DNA of 64,000 nt from Bdellovibrionales bacterium (GTDB lineage Bacteria > Bdellovibrionota > UBA1018 > CAIMNF01): NCBI GenBank assembly GCA_947502835.1, contig CANNBJ010000004.1, positions 1 through 64,000 of the forward strand, in the 5' to 3' direction. This document shows positions 34,164 to 42,441 of the stretch, piece after piece. How positions within the stretch are numbered: the first letter of the stretch is position 1; every line of letters starts with the position of its first letter. The notes beneath the pieces were generated by a model that saw nothing but the letters and a program-made list of their open reading frames with translations, searched no databases and had not been told where the DNA came from. A program made the translations under genes and the position numbers.

Positions 34164-34841
34164 ATGCTGATTCGATCCCCGGGTATCCAAGTCCCCTCCA
34201 GTCTGATTCAACCCGATCTTGTTGGTTTTCAACCGGATTTGGCACCAAATGCCTACATTCCAAATCCGATCGTGGTGGAACAAACGGCGCGGGGTGAGAG
34301 GCAGTACGACATTTATTCGCGCCTCTTGATTGATCGGATCATCTTTTTGGGTACCGAGGTGAATGATGTTGTGGCGAATCTCCTGATCGCCCAGATGTTC
34401 TTCCTCGAGTCCAATGATCCGGACAAGGACATTCATTTTTACATCAATTCTCCGGGAGGTTCCGTGTACGCGGGACTCGGAATCTACGACATCATGAACT
34501 TCATCCAGTGTGACGTGGCTACCTATTGCATCGGGATGGCGGCCTCGATGGGTGCGTTTCTTCTTTCCGCAGGAGCCAAGGGCAAGCGGTTCTCGCTCCC
34601 GAGCTCGCGGATCATGATCCACCAGCCTCTCGGCGGTGCCCGTGGACAGGCATCCGACATCGAGATCCAGGCGAAGGAAATCCTCTATTTGAAGAAGCAG
34701 CTCAACGAGGCGCTTGCCCGCCACACAGGCCGGCCACTTGAGCAGATCGAAAAGGATACGGATCGGGACAATTACCTGAGCGCGGCCGAGGCGGCTGAGT
34801 ACGGGTTGATTGATAAAGTGGTGCAAAAAAGGGGAGCGTAA
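34164..34841 (+). CDS. clpP: ATP-dependent Clp protease proteolytic subunit
   Basis: 225 residues. Catalytic triad S128 (GMAASMG), H153 (MIHQP) and D202 (TDRDNY). The mature core begins near [18 protein letters not shown], so about 36 residues precede it, a longer leader than the 14-residue propeptide of E. coli. AAGGAG lies 11 nt before the ATG. It forms the barrel in which ClpX-fed proteins are degraded; clpX follows 3 bp later. Confidence 0.96.
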   Translation: MLIRSPGIQVPSSLIQPDLVGFQPDLAPNAYIPNPIVVEQTARGERQYDIYSRLLIDRIIFLGTEVNDVVANLLIAQMFFLESNDPDKDIHFYINSPGGSVYAGLGIYDIMNFIQCDVATYCIGMAASMGAFLLSAGAKGKRFSLPSSRIMIHQPLGGARGQASDIEIQAKEILYLKKQLNEALARHTGRPLEQIEKDTDRDNYLSAAEAAEYGLIDKVVQKRGA

Positions 34842-34844
34842 GGG

Positions 34845-36134
34845 ATGGATACACCGAAATACGGAAATAGCCTTGGAAACCTCACCTGTTCTTTCTGTGG
34901 AAAGAGTCAGCGTGAAGTAAAAAAGCTGATCGCGGGTCCCACGGTTTACATTTGCGACGAGTGCATTGATCTTTGCAATGACATCATCCGTGAGGAAGGG
35001 CAAAAATCCGGAACCTCCGGAACCGGTGCCGGCCAAGCCAGTGCAGCTCTGCCAAAGCCTGCCGAGATCAAGGCCTTTTTGGATGAGTATGTGATCGGCC
35101 AGGAAAAAGCCAAACGCATTCTTTCAGTGGCGGTGTACAACCACTACAAACGGATCAACCACCAAACGTCCCTCAAGAAAGGCGACAAGTCGGGGGTTGA
35201 GCTCGCAAAGAGCAATATCCTGCTCGTCGGTCCCACCGGTTCCGGGAAAACCCTTCTCGCCGAATCGCTTGCGCGGGTGCTGAATGTTCCTTTCGCAATT
35301 GCCGACGCGACGACCCTCACCGAAGCAGGGTATGTGGGTGAGGATGTCGAGAACATCATTTTGAACCTTCTTCAAAACGCCGAGAACAATGTGGAAAAGG
35401 CTCAGCGCGGGATCATCTATGTGGACGAGATCGACAAGATTTCCCGCAAGAGCGAAAATCCCTCGATCACCCGTGATGTGAGCGGTGAAGGGGTGCAGCA
35501 AGCGCTCCTGAAGCTCATGGAAGGGACTATTGCGAACATTCCTCCGAAGGGCGGGCGCAAGCATCCTCAACAGGAATTCATCCAAGTGGATACCCGGAAC
35601 ATTCTCTTCATTGTGGGAGGCGCATTCGTGGGTCTCGACAAGATTGTCGCACAACGAAGCGGAAAGCGTTCGATGGGGTTCAATGCCAACATCACCTCCA
35701 AAGAGGACCTCAATATCTCAAAGTTGTTTGCCAAGGCCGAGCCCGAGGACTTGGTCAAGTTCGGGATGATCCCCGAATTCATCGGCAGGGTGCCGGTCAT
35801 TGCGACCCTTGAGGAGCTCGATGAGGCGGCACTTGTCAACATCCTCACCCAGCCCAAAAACGCTCTGACGAAACAGTATCAAAAACTCCTTGAGTATGAC
35901 GGAGTACAACTTGAGTTCGAGCCGGACGCTCTGGATGCAATTGCAAAAGAGGCGATCAAGCGCAACACCGGAGCGCGAGGACTTCGTGCCATCGTCGAGC
36001 AGGCAATGCTCGATGTCATGTACGATCTGCCGGGAGATCAGACGATCAAAAAATGTGTGATCACCAAGAACTCGATCTCGGGAGGCGAAAAGCCACTCCT
36101 CCTATCCGGAACGGAAAAGCGCGAGACTGCTTGA
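34845..36134 (+). CDS. clpX: ATP-dependent Clp protease ATPase subunit
   Basis: 429 residues, normal. The N-terminal zinc finger has C15, C18, C37 and C40; the AAA+ domain has Walker A GPTGSGKT, Walker [10 protein letters not shown], and the [24 protein letters not shown] region typical of ClpX. It unfolds tagged proteins and feeds ClpP. A GGGAGCGTAAGGG ribosome site sits before the ATG. A strong terminator follows, so clpP-clpX is a two-gene operon; tig and lon, often adjacent, are not. Confidence 0.97.
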   Translation: MDTPKYGNSLGNLTCSFCGKSQREVKKLIAGPTVYICDECIDLCNDIIREEGQKSGTSGTGAGQASAALPKPAEIKAFLDEYVIGQEKAKRILSVAVYNHYKRINHQTSLKKGDKSGVELAKSNILLVGPTGSGKTLLAESLARVLNVPFAIADATTLTEAGYVGEDVENIILNLLQNAENNVEKAQRGIIYVDEIDKISRKSENPSITRDVSGEGVQQALLKLMEGTIANIPPKGGRKHPQQEFIQVDTRNILFIVGGAFVGLDKIVAQRSGKRSMGFNANITSKEDLNISKLFAKAEPEDLVKFGMIPEFIGRVPVIATLEELDEAALVNILTQPKNALTKQYQKLLEYDGVQLEFEPDALDAIAKEAIKRNTGARGLRAIVEQAMLDVMYDLPGDQTIKKCVITKNSISGGEKPLLLSGTEKRETA

Positions 36135-36157
36135 TTCGTCTTTGAATGGACTTTGTG

Positions 36158-36194
36158 AAGCCCCGGGGAATCTCTTCCCGGGGCTTTTTGTTTT
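36158..36194 (+). terminator. Rho-independent terminator after clpX
   Basis: A near-perfect 12-13-bp stem, AAGCCCCGGGGAA (36158-36170) against TTCCCGGGGCTT (36175-36186), with loop TCTC and a T-rich tail. Confidence 0.95.
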
Positions 36195-36327
36195 TCGGGA
36201 CTTGGATTCAATCAAAGAGCTTGATGGATCTCCCTCGTGATTAGTTTTTATACTTACTTGCTATAAATATTTGTTGACGATTCCAGTGGGGCCGGATACT
36301 GTGCGCTTTCGTTTTTGGAGCAAATGT

Positions 36328-36849
36328 ATGATGAAAAAAGCAGTTTTGATGGTTTGGTTTTTGGGTCTTATTTCGGGTTTGAATGCAAATGCCTCCCCTT
36401 TGTGCGAGGCGATTAAGCGGGGAGAGGGAAGTTCGATCGAACGAGGCGTGAAGGTGGTCGAACCGGTTTCCAAGATTGAGGAATATTACTGGTTCGGTGC
36501 GGATCAGAATGTCCGGGACCGCGCGGGAACCAAGTGTCAGGAAATCCTGGCTTCATCGTACTGCTCCAGAATCACGCCCAAGGCGAGCGATCAATACATG
36601 AACGTAGGGGATCCGGGATTCGGCCCTCGCCTCTACGTAAAGAAATCCACCGAAGCGGGGATTCTCCATATTTCTCTTCACGGGTATTCGAATCTCGAGG
36701 GGACCTATTACGCATTCTATTCGGGTTGCGAAGAGGCCCGGACCAAGGTTGCCTTGGATGCAGTCGAGCAGATCCAATATCAATATCAAAAGGCGAAATG
36801 CGTGGCTGAGGGGTTTCCCGAGTGGACTTGCCCTTGGGTCCTGTTCTGA
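36328..36849 (+). CDS. Small exported cysteine-containing protein
   Basis: 173 residues, not recognised. A clear signal peptide (about 1-22, ending NANA) precedes a mature part with about seven cysteines, so it is probably a disulfide-bonded periplasmic or secreted protein. GGAG lies 7 nt before the first of two adjacent ATGs; the upstream reading without it is rejected. It converges on the metzincin-like gene with 4 bp between stops. Confidence 0.75.
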   Translation: MMKKAVLMVWFLGLISGLNANASPLCEAIKRGEGSSIERGVKVVEPVSKIEEYYWFGADQNVRDRAGTKCQEILASSYCSRITPKASDQYMNVGDPGFGPRLYVKKSTEAGILHISLHGYSNLEGTYYAFYSGCEEARTKVALDAVEQIQYQYQKAKCVAEGFPEWTCPWVLF

Positions 36850-36853
36850 GCGG

Positions 36854-37447
36854 TTAATTCCCCGAGACGAGGAGTCTCAGGGTCGCTTCATCAGCCTTGA
36901 GGTTCTCAATGGTACCTCCGGGCATGGCGTCCGGGTACATGATGTCTCCGGGGTCTTGGTTGTGATTCAGTCCGATGAAGTGGCCGAGCTCGTGGGCAAA
37001 GGTTTTTCGTGAGCTGATCCGTCGGTCGCCAAGGCAGTCCCCCGAGCAAAAGGAGTTTGTTCCGTTGATCATGACCATGGCAGCGACGGGACCATCCGCT
37101 CCGTTCTGAACAGTGGTCATTCCCACATATTTCCCGGAATGTGGCCATGGATTTTGAAAAAAGATCACATTGCCAAGAATCGCATCGGGCTTCGCCGGGT
37201 TCCCTGAATAGGGGGATCCGTATGACCACTCACCCTTCAGATCGAAGATGCGGCGACCCGCTTTTTCTTCCCAGTACCTGAAGGCGTCTTGAAGATCGTT
37301 CATCGCCTGAGCCGACTTCATGATGGTGGAATCAGTGTAGATCGGAACCGGAAGTGACTTCCACCCGAGGTGTCCGGATCCACCGCAAGCTGTGATCAAA
37401 AACAACAGGAACAACGAACCGAGACGCCATCCATGGCACATACTCAT
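36854..37447 (-). CDS. Matrixin-like zinc metalloprotease lipoprotein
   Basis: 197 residues. A lipoprotein signal ends at LITAC (C21). The zinc motif HELGHFIGLNH (HExxHxxGxxH) and the Met-turn DIMYP twelve residues later are full metzincin signatures; the short length fits matrixins (M10). An upstream block (FQNPWPHSGKYVGMTTV) may hold structural parts of the fold. It is likely a surface-anchored or periplasmic protease. AAGGGAG lies 3 nt before ATG 37447, or 9 nt before ATG 37441; either may be used. Confidence 0.85.
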   Translation of the reverse strand: MSMCHGWRLGSLFLLFLITACGGSGHLGWKSLPVPIYTDSTIMKSAQAMNDLQDAFRYWEEKAGRRIFDLKGEWSYGSPYSGNPAKPDAILGNVIFFQNPWPHSGKYVGMTTVQNGADGPVAAMVMINGTNSFCSGDCLGDRRISSRKTFAHELGHFIGLNHNQDPGDIMYPDAMPGGTIENLKADEATLRLLVSGN

Positions 37448-37528
37448 GCTCTCCCTTGACGATTATTCCATAATTAAAATTTAAAATCGGAAAAAATCAT
37501 GAAATCGGGGATGTATGGTTCTTTGACA

Positions 37529-38494
37529 TCAAAAGATGTATCCCATCCCGAAGGAGTACAGGGTTGCGGATCTGCCGAGATGCCGCCCGAAATCGGTCTG
37601 GAAATAGGTTCTGCCCAACCGCCACCGGGAAAAGAGGGAGACGGTCGCCGTCAGTGATTTGTCTTGTTCGATCGAGTATCCGGCCTGGGGTGGTTCTGTG
37701 AGGCTTTGCTTGATGTACAGGACGCTCCCCCGAAGGCCGAGTTCCGAGCCCGAACTTGAAACCACTTTCGCAGCACCAAACGCAACCTTTGCGCCATAGG
37801 CCGGCACATTGGCCTGTTGATAGGTTACGAGTCCTTGTACCGCGCTGACCCCGCCGGATCCGTAAATTCCGCTAAAGTCGGCGCTGAAGGCCATGAGCTT
37901 GTTCTCATAGGAGACGCCGAACCCCGGACAGAACCCGAGGTTGGTGGTGAGCAAGGAGGTATCCTCGAAGGGGCCCTTCAGCGTGGCTTCGGTCTGCCAG
38001 CTGATGAGCTCAAGAGAGAGGCGTTTTCTGATCCGGAACACCCTTGCTTCAAGCTTGCTCAAGTGGCCCCTGACACGGTCCGAGAGTTCATCCACGCGCT
38101 TTTCTTCGTGTTCGAGCTTTTCGAGTGCTGATTTTGAAAATTGCGCCTCCTCACGGTCCCGGGCGGTCAAGTCCCGGAAGTTCCGGGTAGTTAAGATTCT
38201 CTCAGCCTGATCCACATAAGATTGGAACAAGTTGGCTTGGAAAGACTTGGAATAAAGCTTCGCGTTCACATCCTTGGAATTCGCAACTGCGTATCGAAGA
38301 GCCACCATTTCCTTCGGGTAGCGTTGATAGAGCTCCGCTCCGGGACCGGTGTAGGGCGCGAGGGTCGCCTTTCCCGTCGCACTGGGTTTCTTTCGTTGTG
38401 ATTTCGCTCCCGAGGGTCTCGGGGCGGCACCTGCAAGATTCGCTGTTGCGAGGAAGAACAGCGCAAGCGGGAAAATCCTTTTCGTTAGAGCCAT
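37529..38494 (-). CDS. Exported coiled-coil/beta-barrel-like protein
   Basis: 321 residues. Signal peptide about 1-23 (ending LAGA). A basic linker (24-45) is followed by a helical part (about 60-165) with heptads (LEKLEHEEKRVDELSDRVRG) and a C-terminal beta-rich part (about 170-321) with alternating strands, ending in GMGYIF, an aromatic end typical of outer-membrane barrels. Last gene of the six-gene leftward operon; it overlaps the gene before it by 10 bp. Family not recognised. Confidence 0.75.
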   Translation of the reverse strand: MALTKRIFPLALFFLATANLAGAAPRPSGAKSQRKKPSATGKATLAPYTGPGAELYQRYPKEMVALRYAVANSKDVNAKLYSKSFQANLFQSYVDQAERILTTRNFRDLTARDREEAQFSKSALEKLEHEEKRVDELSDRVRGHLSKLEARVFRIRKRLSLELISWQTEATLKGPFEDTSLLTTNLGFCPGFGVSYENKLMAFSADFSGIYGSGGVSAVQGLVTYQQANVPAYGAKVAFGAAKVVSSSGSELGLRGSVLYIKQSLTEPPQAGYSIEQDKSLTATVSLFSRWRLGRTYFQTDFGRHLGRSATLYSFGMGYIF

Positions 38495-39651
38495 ACATGC
38501 GTCTGGAGCAGGAGCATCCAGTTATCCTGAGTGGTTGAGTTATCATCGAAAACGCGTGTATTGAAGAGATCCGCCCTGAGTTCGATTTTTTGAACCGGAA
38601 ACCATTGGACACCGGGTCCCCATCGCAGGGCGGAGTTGTCCGAGGACAAATCCGTTTTTCCGTAATCAATATTGGCGATCAGATACAGCCCTTGGGTGGC
38701 TCTCGAAAAGGTCTGGAGCAAGCCGTACCTCGAAATCCGTCGACCCGCTCCTGAATCAGGATTTCTGTGGGTCTGTCCCAGTTCCATCAAGAGTGCGGAT
38801 CCGTCATTGAAGTTGATTCTGCCGTGGGCTGCATAGGAGGTGATCCCCACATAGTCGTTCGAAGAGCGCAATGCGGAGACCCCGATCCGGTGTTCTCCCG
38901 CATCCCGTTCCATTTGAAGGCTCAATCCCTTTTGCCTGAGGTCGCTCGCCTGGAAGAGGTTGCCCATGAATCCATGAACTGCCCCCTCGAACCCGCCGGC
39001 AAGAAAATGAGCCATCACTCCGTGCGTTTGGTCATTTTGAGCGTTGTCCGAAAAGACCCTGCTGAAGGCGATGTGTTCTGCAACACGCAGACCGTATGCC
39101 TTGTCCATGAATCCCGCGTAGATTCCGAGCTCCGGGCTGATTCTGTAGCCCACATAGTGTTCACGGGATCTGAGGCTTTTGTCGGCCTGACCCGAGGCTC
39201 TGGCCTGGCTTGACTCGGGATTGTACCCGAGCTCCCCGACCATGGTGAGGCGATCGTCGGTCAGGAATTTCAGAATCAGCTGTCCACTGGCCTGCATGGT
39301 AATCCAGGTTGATTGCGAGGCGCTTGAACCGAAGCCTTGAACCATGTGCATTCCGCGGAAATTGGCCTGTGTCCGAACATGCTCTTGTTTCGGAGTCCGG
39401 AACAGAAACCCGGAGAGAGCCCCGATCTCCTCCTCGGACCATTTGGAAGGGTAGAACGCACGGGAGGCAATTCCAGTGGCACCCACGGTGCGTCCATAGT
39501 CGGTCAGGGGGCCATTTCCCATCGGATTGAAATGGCAATTCAAGCACGAAGGATACCCATGGGCAATGAACTGGGGGTATGCGATCGCGGAATCAGGCAT
39601 CCATGTTGAAGCGAGAAGGGAAAACGCAATCCATGCAAAAAGATGTTTCAT
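38485..39651 (-). CDS. Monoheme c-type motif fused to a predicted outer-membrane barrel
   Basis: 388 residues from the ATG that overlaps the stop before it (ATGA). Signal peptide about 1-24 (ending AIA). Then the single heme-binding motif CLNCH (residues about 34-38), with a following PMGNGPLTDYG. The rest (about 70-388) has alternating polar/hydrophobic strands, many Gly and aromatic residues, and ends THVWL, as a barrel porin does. The combination suggests a porin carrying one heme at its periplasmic mouth, i.e. electron transfer at the outer membrane. This is inference from pattern; porin-cytochrome systems usually use separate proteins. Confidence 0.75.
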   Translation of the reverse strand: MKHLFAWIAFSLLASTWMPDSAIAYPQFIAHGYPSCLNCHFNPMGNGPLTDYGRTVGATGIASRAFYPSKWSEEEIGALSGFLFRTPKQEHVRTQANFRGMHMVQGFGSSASQSTWITMQASGQLILKFLTDDRLTMVGELGYNPESSQARASGQADKSLRSREHYVGYRISPELGIYAGFMDKAYGLRVAEHIAFSRVFSDNAQNDQTHGVMAHFLAGGFEGAVHGFMGNLFQASDLRQKGLSLQMERDAGEHRIGVSALRSSNDYVGITSYAAHGRINFNDGSALLMELGQTHRNPDSGAGRRISRYGLLQTFSRATQGLYLIANIDYGKTDLSSDNSALRWGPGVQWFPVQKIELRADLFNTRVFDDNSTTQDNWMLLLQTHVWL

Positions 39652-40046
39652 GGGATATTTTCGATCCAAGATCTCAGAATCTGATATTCGGCATCGGTGA
39701 TGTCCGCACCGATGGGCATGTTGCTGTTTGAATCATTGCCGAACCTCCGCAGTCTCCGGATGAGCGTGGAATTGTCAGGGTTGCCCTTCACAACCTGGCC
39801 TGTATCGACCCATTTCTGGCTCGTGTTCAGGGATGAAAAGTAGTCATGATAGGGGTGACACCAGATGCATTTTGTGTCGAGGACATTGAATGCTTGTTCA
39901 AAATTGGGATCGTTTGGATCACCGGTGAGCACGCGATATGCATCTGCGTCGTTGCTGTTGGAATTGTAATTTGCACAGGAGCCCGAAAAAACAACCAGGA
40001 TGAATACAAAAAGAATGGATGACATCCGTCGTGTTCCGGAGTTCAT
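39648..40046 (-). CDS. Monoheme cytochrome c lipoprotein-like
   Basis: 132 residues. N-terminal hydrophobic segment followed by SGSC (C24), a possible lipoprotein site. The heme motif is CIWCH (about 60-64), and MPIGADITDAEYQILRSWIENIP at the end is the methionine-containing closing helix of small cytochromes c. It should sit in the periplasm, tethered to a membrane, and pass electrons. It is joined by 4-bp overlaps to YceI before it and to the CXXCH-barrel gene after it. Confidence 0.85.
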   Translation of the reverse strand: MNSGTRRMSSILFVFILVVFSGSCANYNSNSNDADAYRVLTGDPNDPNFEQAFNVLDTKCIWCHPYHDYFSSLNTSQKWVDTGQVVKGNPDNSTLIRRLRRFGNDSNSNMPIGADITDAEYQILRSWIENIP

Positions 40047-40537
40047 TTGTTCGAAACCTCCATTTGCGTTTCGATATTCACTTCATCCAGAACCGAGATA
40101 CCGAGATACTTCTCGGGGGGAAGGTTGAAGAGTTTTGCGCTGGTCTTGATGTTCGCTTGAACACGGCTGCCTTCCTCCTTGTAGGAGATTTCGACCGGCT
40201 TCTTTACTCCGTTCACTTCAAGGACTCCTGTCCCGCGTCCACCCGACGCCTTGAGGTCCGTAAGGATGATTTTCTGGATGGAGGGATGTTTCAGGTATTT
40301 CCAGAAGTGTTCATCGCGCAAATTGATGCCTGTCTTGAAGGTATCAATGGTGACGCTCAGTTTTTCCGAGGTGAAGTTTGCGCCGTCCCGGATCACGGTG
40401 CCCTTCAGTTTTTCGCTCTTGGCTTTGAATGAACCCGCAGGACTCAGTTTCACATACACAGTGATGGAGCCATCCGCCCAAGATGCGGATGCACCCATAA
40501 ACGCGGCAATAAACAGGCATTTTTTTACAAATTCCAT
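40043..40537 (-). CDS. YceI-family periplasmic protein
   Basis: 164 residues. Signal peptide about 1-21 (ending SWA), then the lipocalin-like YceI barrel with the NLRDEHFWKYLKHP motif. Known members bind polyisoprenoids or quinone-like chains; some accompany cytochromes b561. GAGGGGG lies 5 nt before the ATG. Its place just upstream of two CXXCH proteins suggests a carrier for a quinone-like electron donor; this is inference. Confidence 0.92.
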   Translation of the reverse strand: MEFVKKCLFIAAFMGASASWADGSITVYVKLSPAGSFKAKSEKLKGTVIRDGANFTSEKLSVTIDTFKTGINLRDEHFWKYLKHPSIQKIILTDLKASGGRGTGVLEVNGVKKPVEISYKEEGSRVQANIKTSAKLFNLPPEKYLGISVLDEVNIETQMEVSNK

Positions 40538-40577
40538 AAGTTCCCCCTCGAAAAAAAGCGTATCCCCCGGACAAATC

Positions 40578-41162
40578 TCAGTCCAGACCCCCGAACACCC
40601 AGTGCAGGTAGATCGACGGAATGATCATGTTGCGAGTGTAGCTCACAACCGATGTGGCGCCCGTCGAATCAGTGGCACTGGAGTAACTTCCCAAATGATA
40701 CAGAAGTGAAATCCCGGGGGAAAGGTTTTTAAACACCTCGGGTGCGAAAGTCAGCTCGAATTCAAAGCCGCTCCCGCTGAGCTTGGTGACGGTGCCGGTG
40801 TCGGCGGTTTGGGTAGCATTATGGACGGGGAGGTATGTGGTAGTGAAGCTCGTCCAGCGATTTTTCGTGAGAAAGATCCCGAATCTGGGACCCATCTCCA
40901 GGCCCGTAATTTTGGCGGTTCCAGCCGATCCCTCTTGCGAGTCGGCATGGGTGGTTGTTTTCCAGCCGATGAAAAAACGCTTTGGAATGCTCGCACCCAC
41001 CGAGATCGAAAGATTGTATTTCGAATAGGACTCGTTGCTTGCGGTCTTCGACTGCGAATCCAGATAGAACAGGTGATTGTCGATGATCAGACCCGCATGA
41101 GCGAGTGCAGGAATCAGTAAACTGAATCCCAAAATCCCCGACAGCAGCCTAGGTTTCCGCAA
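40578..41162 (-). CDS. Exported beta-barrel-like protein
   Basis: 194 residues if TTG 41162 is the start. This start is chosen because AAGGA lies 8 nt before it and a signal peptide then begins at once (about 1-22, ending AHA); an ATG at 41228 would place 22 polar residues before the signal. The mature part has alternating strands (TTTHADSQ, FTTTYLPVH, GISLLYHLGSY) and ends SIYLHWVFGG, a barrel-like pattern of 8-10 strands. Not assigned to a family. It overlaps the hydroxylase gene by 14 bp. Confidence 0.68.
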   Translation of the reverse strand: MRKPRLLSGILGFSLLIPALAHAGLIIDNHLFYLDSQSKTASNESYSKYNLSISVGASIPKRFFIGWKTTTHADSQEGSAGTAKITGLEMGPRFGIFLTKNRWTSFTTTYLPVHNATQTADTGTVTKLSGSGFEFELTFAPEVFKNLSPGISLLYHLGSYSSATDSTGATSVVSYTRNMIIPSIYLHWVFGGLD

Positions 41163-42384
41163 GCGCTCGATCCTTTTCGCCCATTCCAAACCAGACCCAG
41201 AGAATCGAGGCTGCTGATACTGTGGCAAGGCTCGCAGTCCAGAGGAAGGAGAAGTGGTGGATGTTGAAGAGCACGTTCAGGCTCAAGAAGGTGAGGCAAA
41301 TCCTGAAAGTTTCGCCCATCCTGGCCCAAGGCTTTGATTCGAGGATTGCAGCCCACAACGTGACTCCAAACCACAGGAGCATGGACACCCAGATTTTTTC
41401 TGAAATCCTGAGAGGGGATTTGTCATTGATCACGAATTGCAGAACTCCCATGAAAACGGCGAGATTTGCGAGCAAATAGCTCGTGGATCCCGGGATTGCC
41501 TTGGTGACGAACTTGATCTGGTCCTTTGCGCAGGTGTGAGGACTTTTGTTCTCGTAGGGGGGAAGATTGCGCGGGCGCCATCCTGGAGGCATGAACCAGA
41601 GTTTGATCTTGTCCACAAAGTGAGTCGCCTGCTTCATGTCGTTCCAAAGCACCATGAACCAATGGCAGTTGAGATAGGTTGGATCCCAAGATTTCGGATG
41701 GATGGTGATCCCGTAATACACCTCTTCCACCTGATGCTGAAAGGTTCCAAACAAGCGATCCCAGATGATGAAGGTTCCACCGTAGTTTTTGTCCCAGTAC
41801 ACGCGGTTTGCGCCATGGTGAACCTGGTGGTGATAAGGCGTATTCAGCCAAGAATCGATCCACTTGGGGAATTTCCCGACCACGCGTGTGTGGGGGACGA
41901 ATTGGTAAACGAGGTTCGCGGCAACAACAGGGATGATCATTTCAGGTGAAAAGCCCATCCAAGCAAGCGGCCAGTAAAAGAGAAAGGAGGCCGCCCTTTG
42001 GGTAAAGCTCGTGCGCATCGCAACCGCATAATTGAGTTCCTCGGCGGAATGGTGTGTGGCGTGTGCGGCCCAGAGAAAGTTGATCCGGTGGCCGGCTCTG
42101 TGGAACCAGTAAAACAGGATGTCGCTTCCGAGGTAGCAAAGTACGTAGTTCAGGAGGGTCGGTTCTAATTTTGTGAGCGAGTATTTTTCGTAGATGAGTC
42201 CGTAGACGTAGAACACGGCCACCGACACGGCGACATTCACGCACTGGGCGATGATCATCGTGCCCATTCCCATCAGGCTGTCTTGGAAGGAGTAGTATCC
42301 GTTTTTCTTCCGGATGCAGTAAATGAATTCGGAAAGAGTAAGGAGGAGTACGGCAGGAGCAACAATTGCGTATACATTGATCAT
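41149..42384 (-). CDS. Fatty acid hydroxylase family, AGMO (TMEM195)-like
   Basis: 411 residues, membrane di-iron enzyme of the sterol desaturase superfamily. The eight-histidine clusters are present: HRAGH, HATHH, and HHQVHH. The wording around them (WAAHATHHSAEELNYA, NTPYHHQVHHGANRVYWDKNYGG, IIWDRLFGTF) is close to alkylglycerol monooxygenase, and so is the extra C-terminal block of about four membrane helices (about 290-400). AGMO cleaves ether lipids with tetrahydrobiopterin. It is first in the operon; -10 TAGGAT ends 6 nt before the ATG, with no ribosome site. Confidence 0.88.
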   Translation of the reverse strand: MINVYAIVAPAVLLLTLSEFIYCIRKKNGYYSFQDSLMGMGTMIIAQCVNVAVSVAVFYVYGLIYEKYSLTKLEPTLLNYVLCYLGSDILFYWFHRAGHRINFLWAAHATHHSAEELNYAVAMRTSFTQRAASFLFYWPLAWMGFSPEMIIPVVAANLVYQFVPHTRVVGKFPKWIDSWLNTPYHHQVHHGANRVYWDKNYGGTFIIWDRLFGTFQHQVEEVYYGITIHPKSWDPTYLNCHWFMVLWNDMKQATHFVDKIKLWFMPPGWRPRNLPPYENKSPHTCAKDQIKFVTKAIPGSTSYLLANLAVFMGVLQFVINDKSPLRISEKIWVSMLLWFGVTLWAAILESKPWARMGETFRICLTFLSLNVLFNIHHFSFLWTASLATVSAASILWVWFGMGEKDRALAET

Positions 42385-42390
42385 GAGTCA

Positions 42391-42419
42391 ATCCTACCCG
42401 TTGAATCAGGTGGAATCCA
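42391..42419 (-). promoter_or_regulatory. Predicted promoter of the AGMO/cytochrome operon (leaderless)
   Basis: Minus strand: weak -35 TGGATT (42414-42419), 17-nt spacer, -10 TAGGAT (42391-42396), 6 nt to the ATG at 42384. Confidence 0.5.
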
Positions 42420-42441
42420 GCCGAAATTCCCTTCTTTTCAA

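Noticed and set aside
37529-42384. MtrCAB-like multiheme conduit
   Set aside because: Only one CXXCH motif is present in each of two proteins; no multiheme cytochrome is encoded, so it cannot be the Mtr system.
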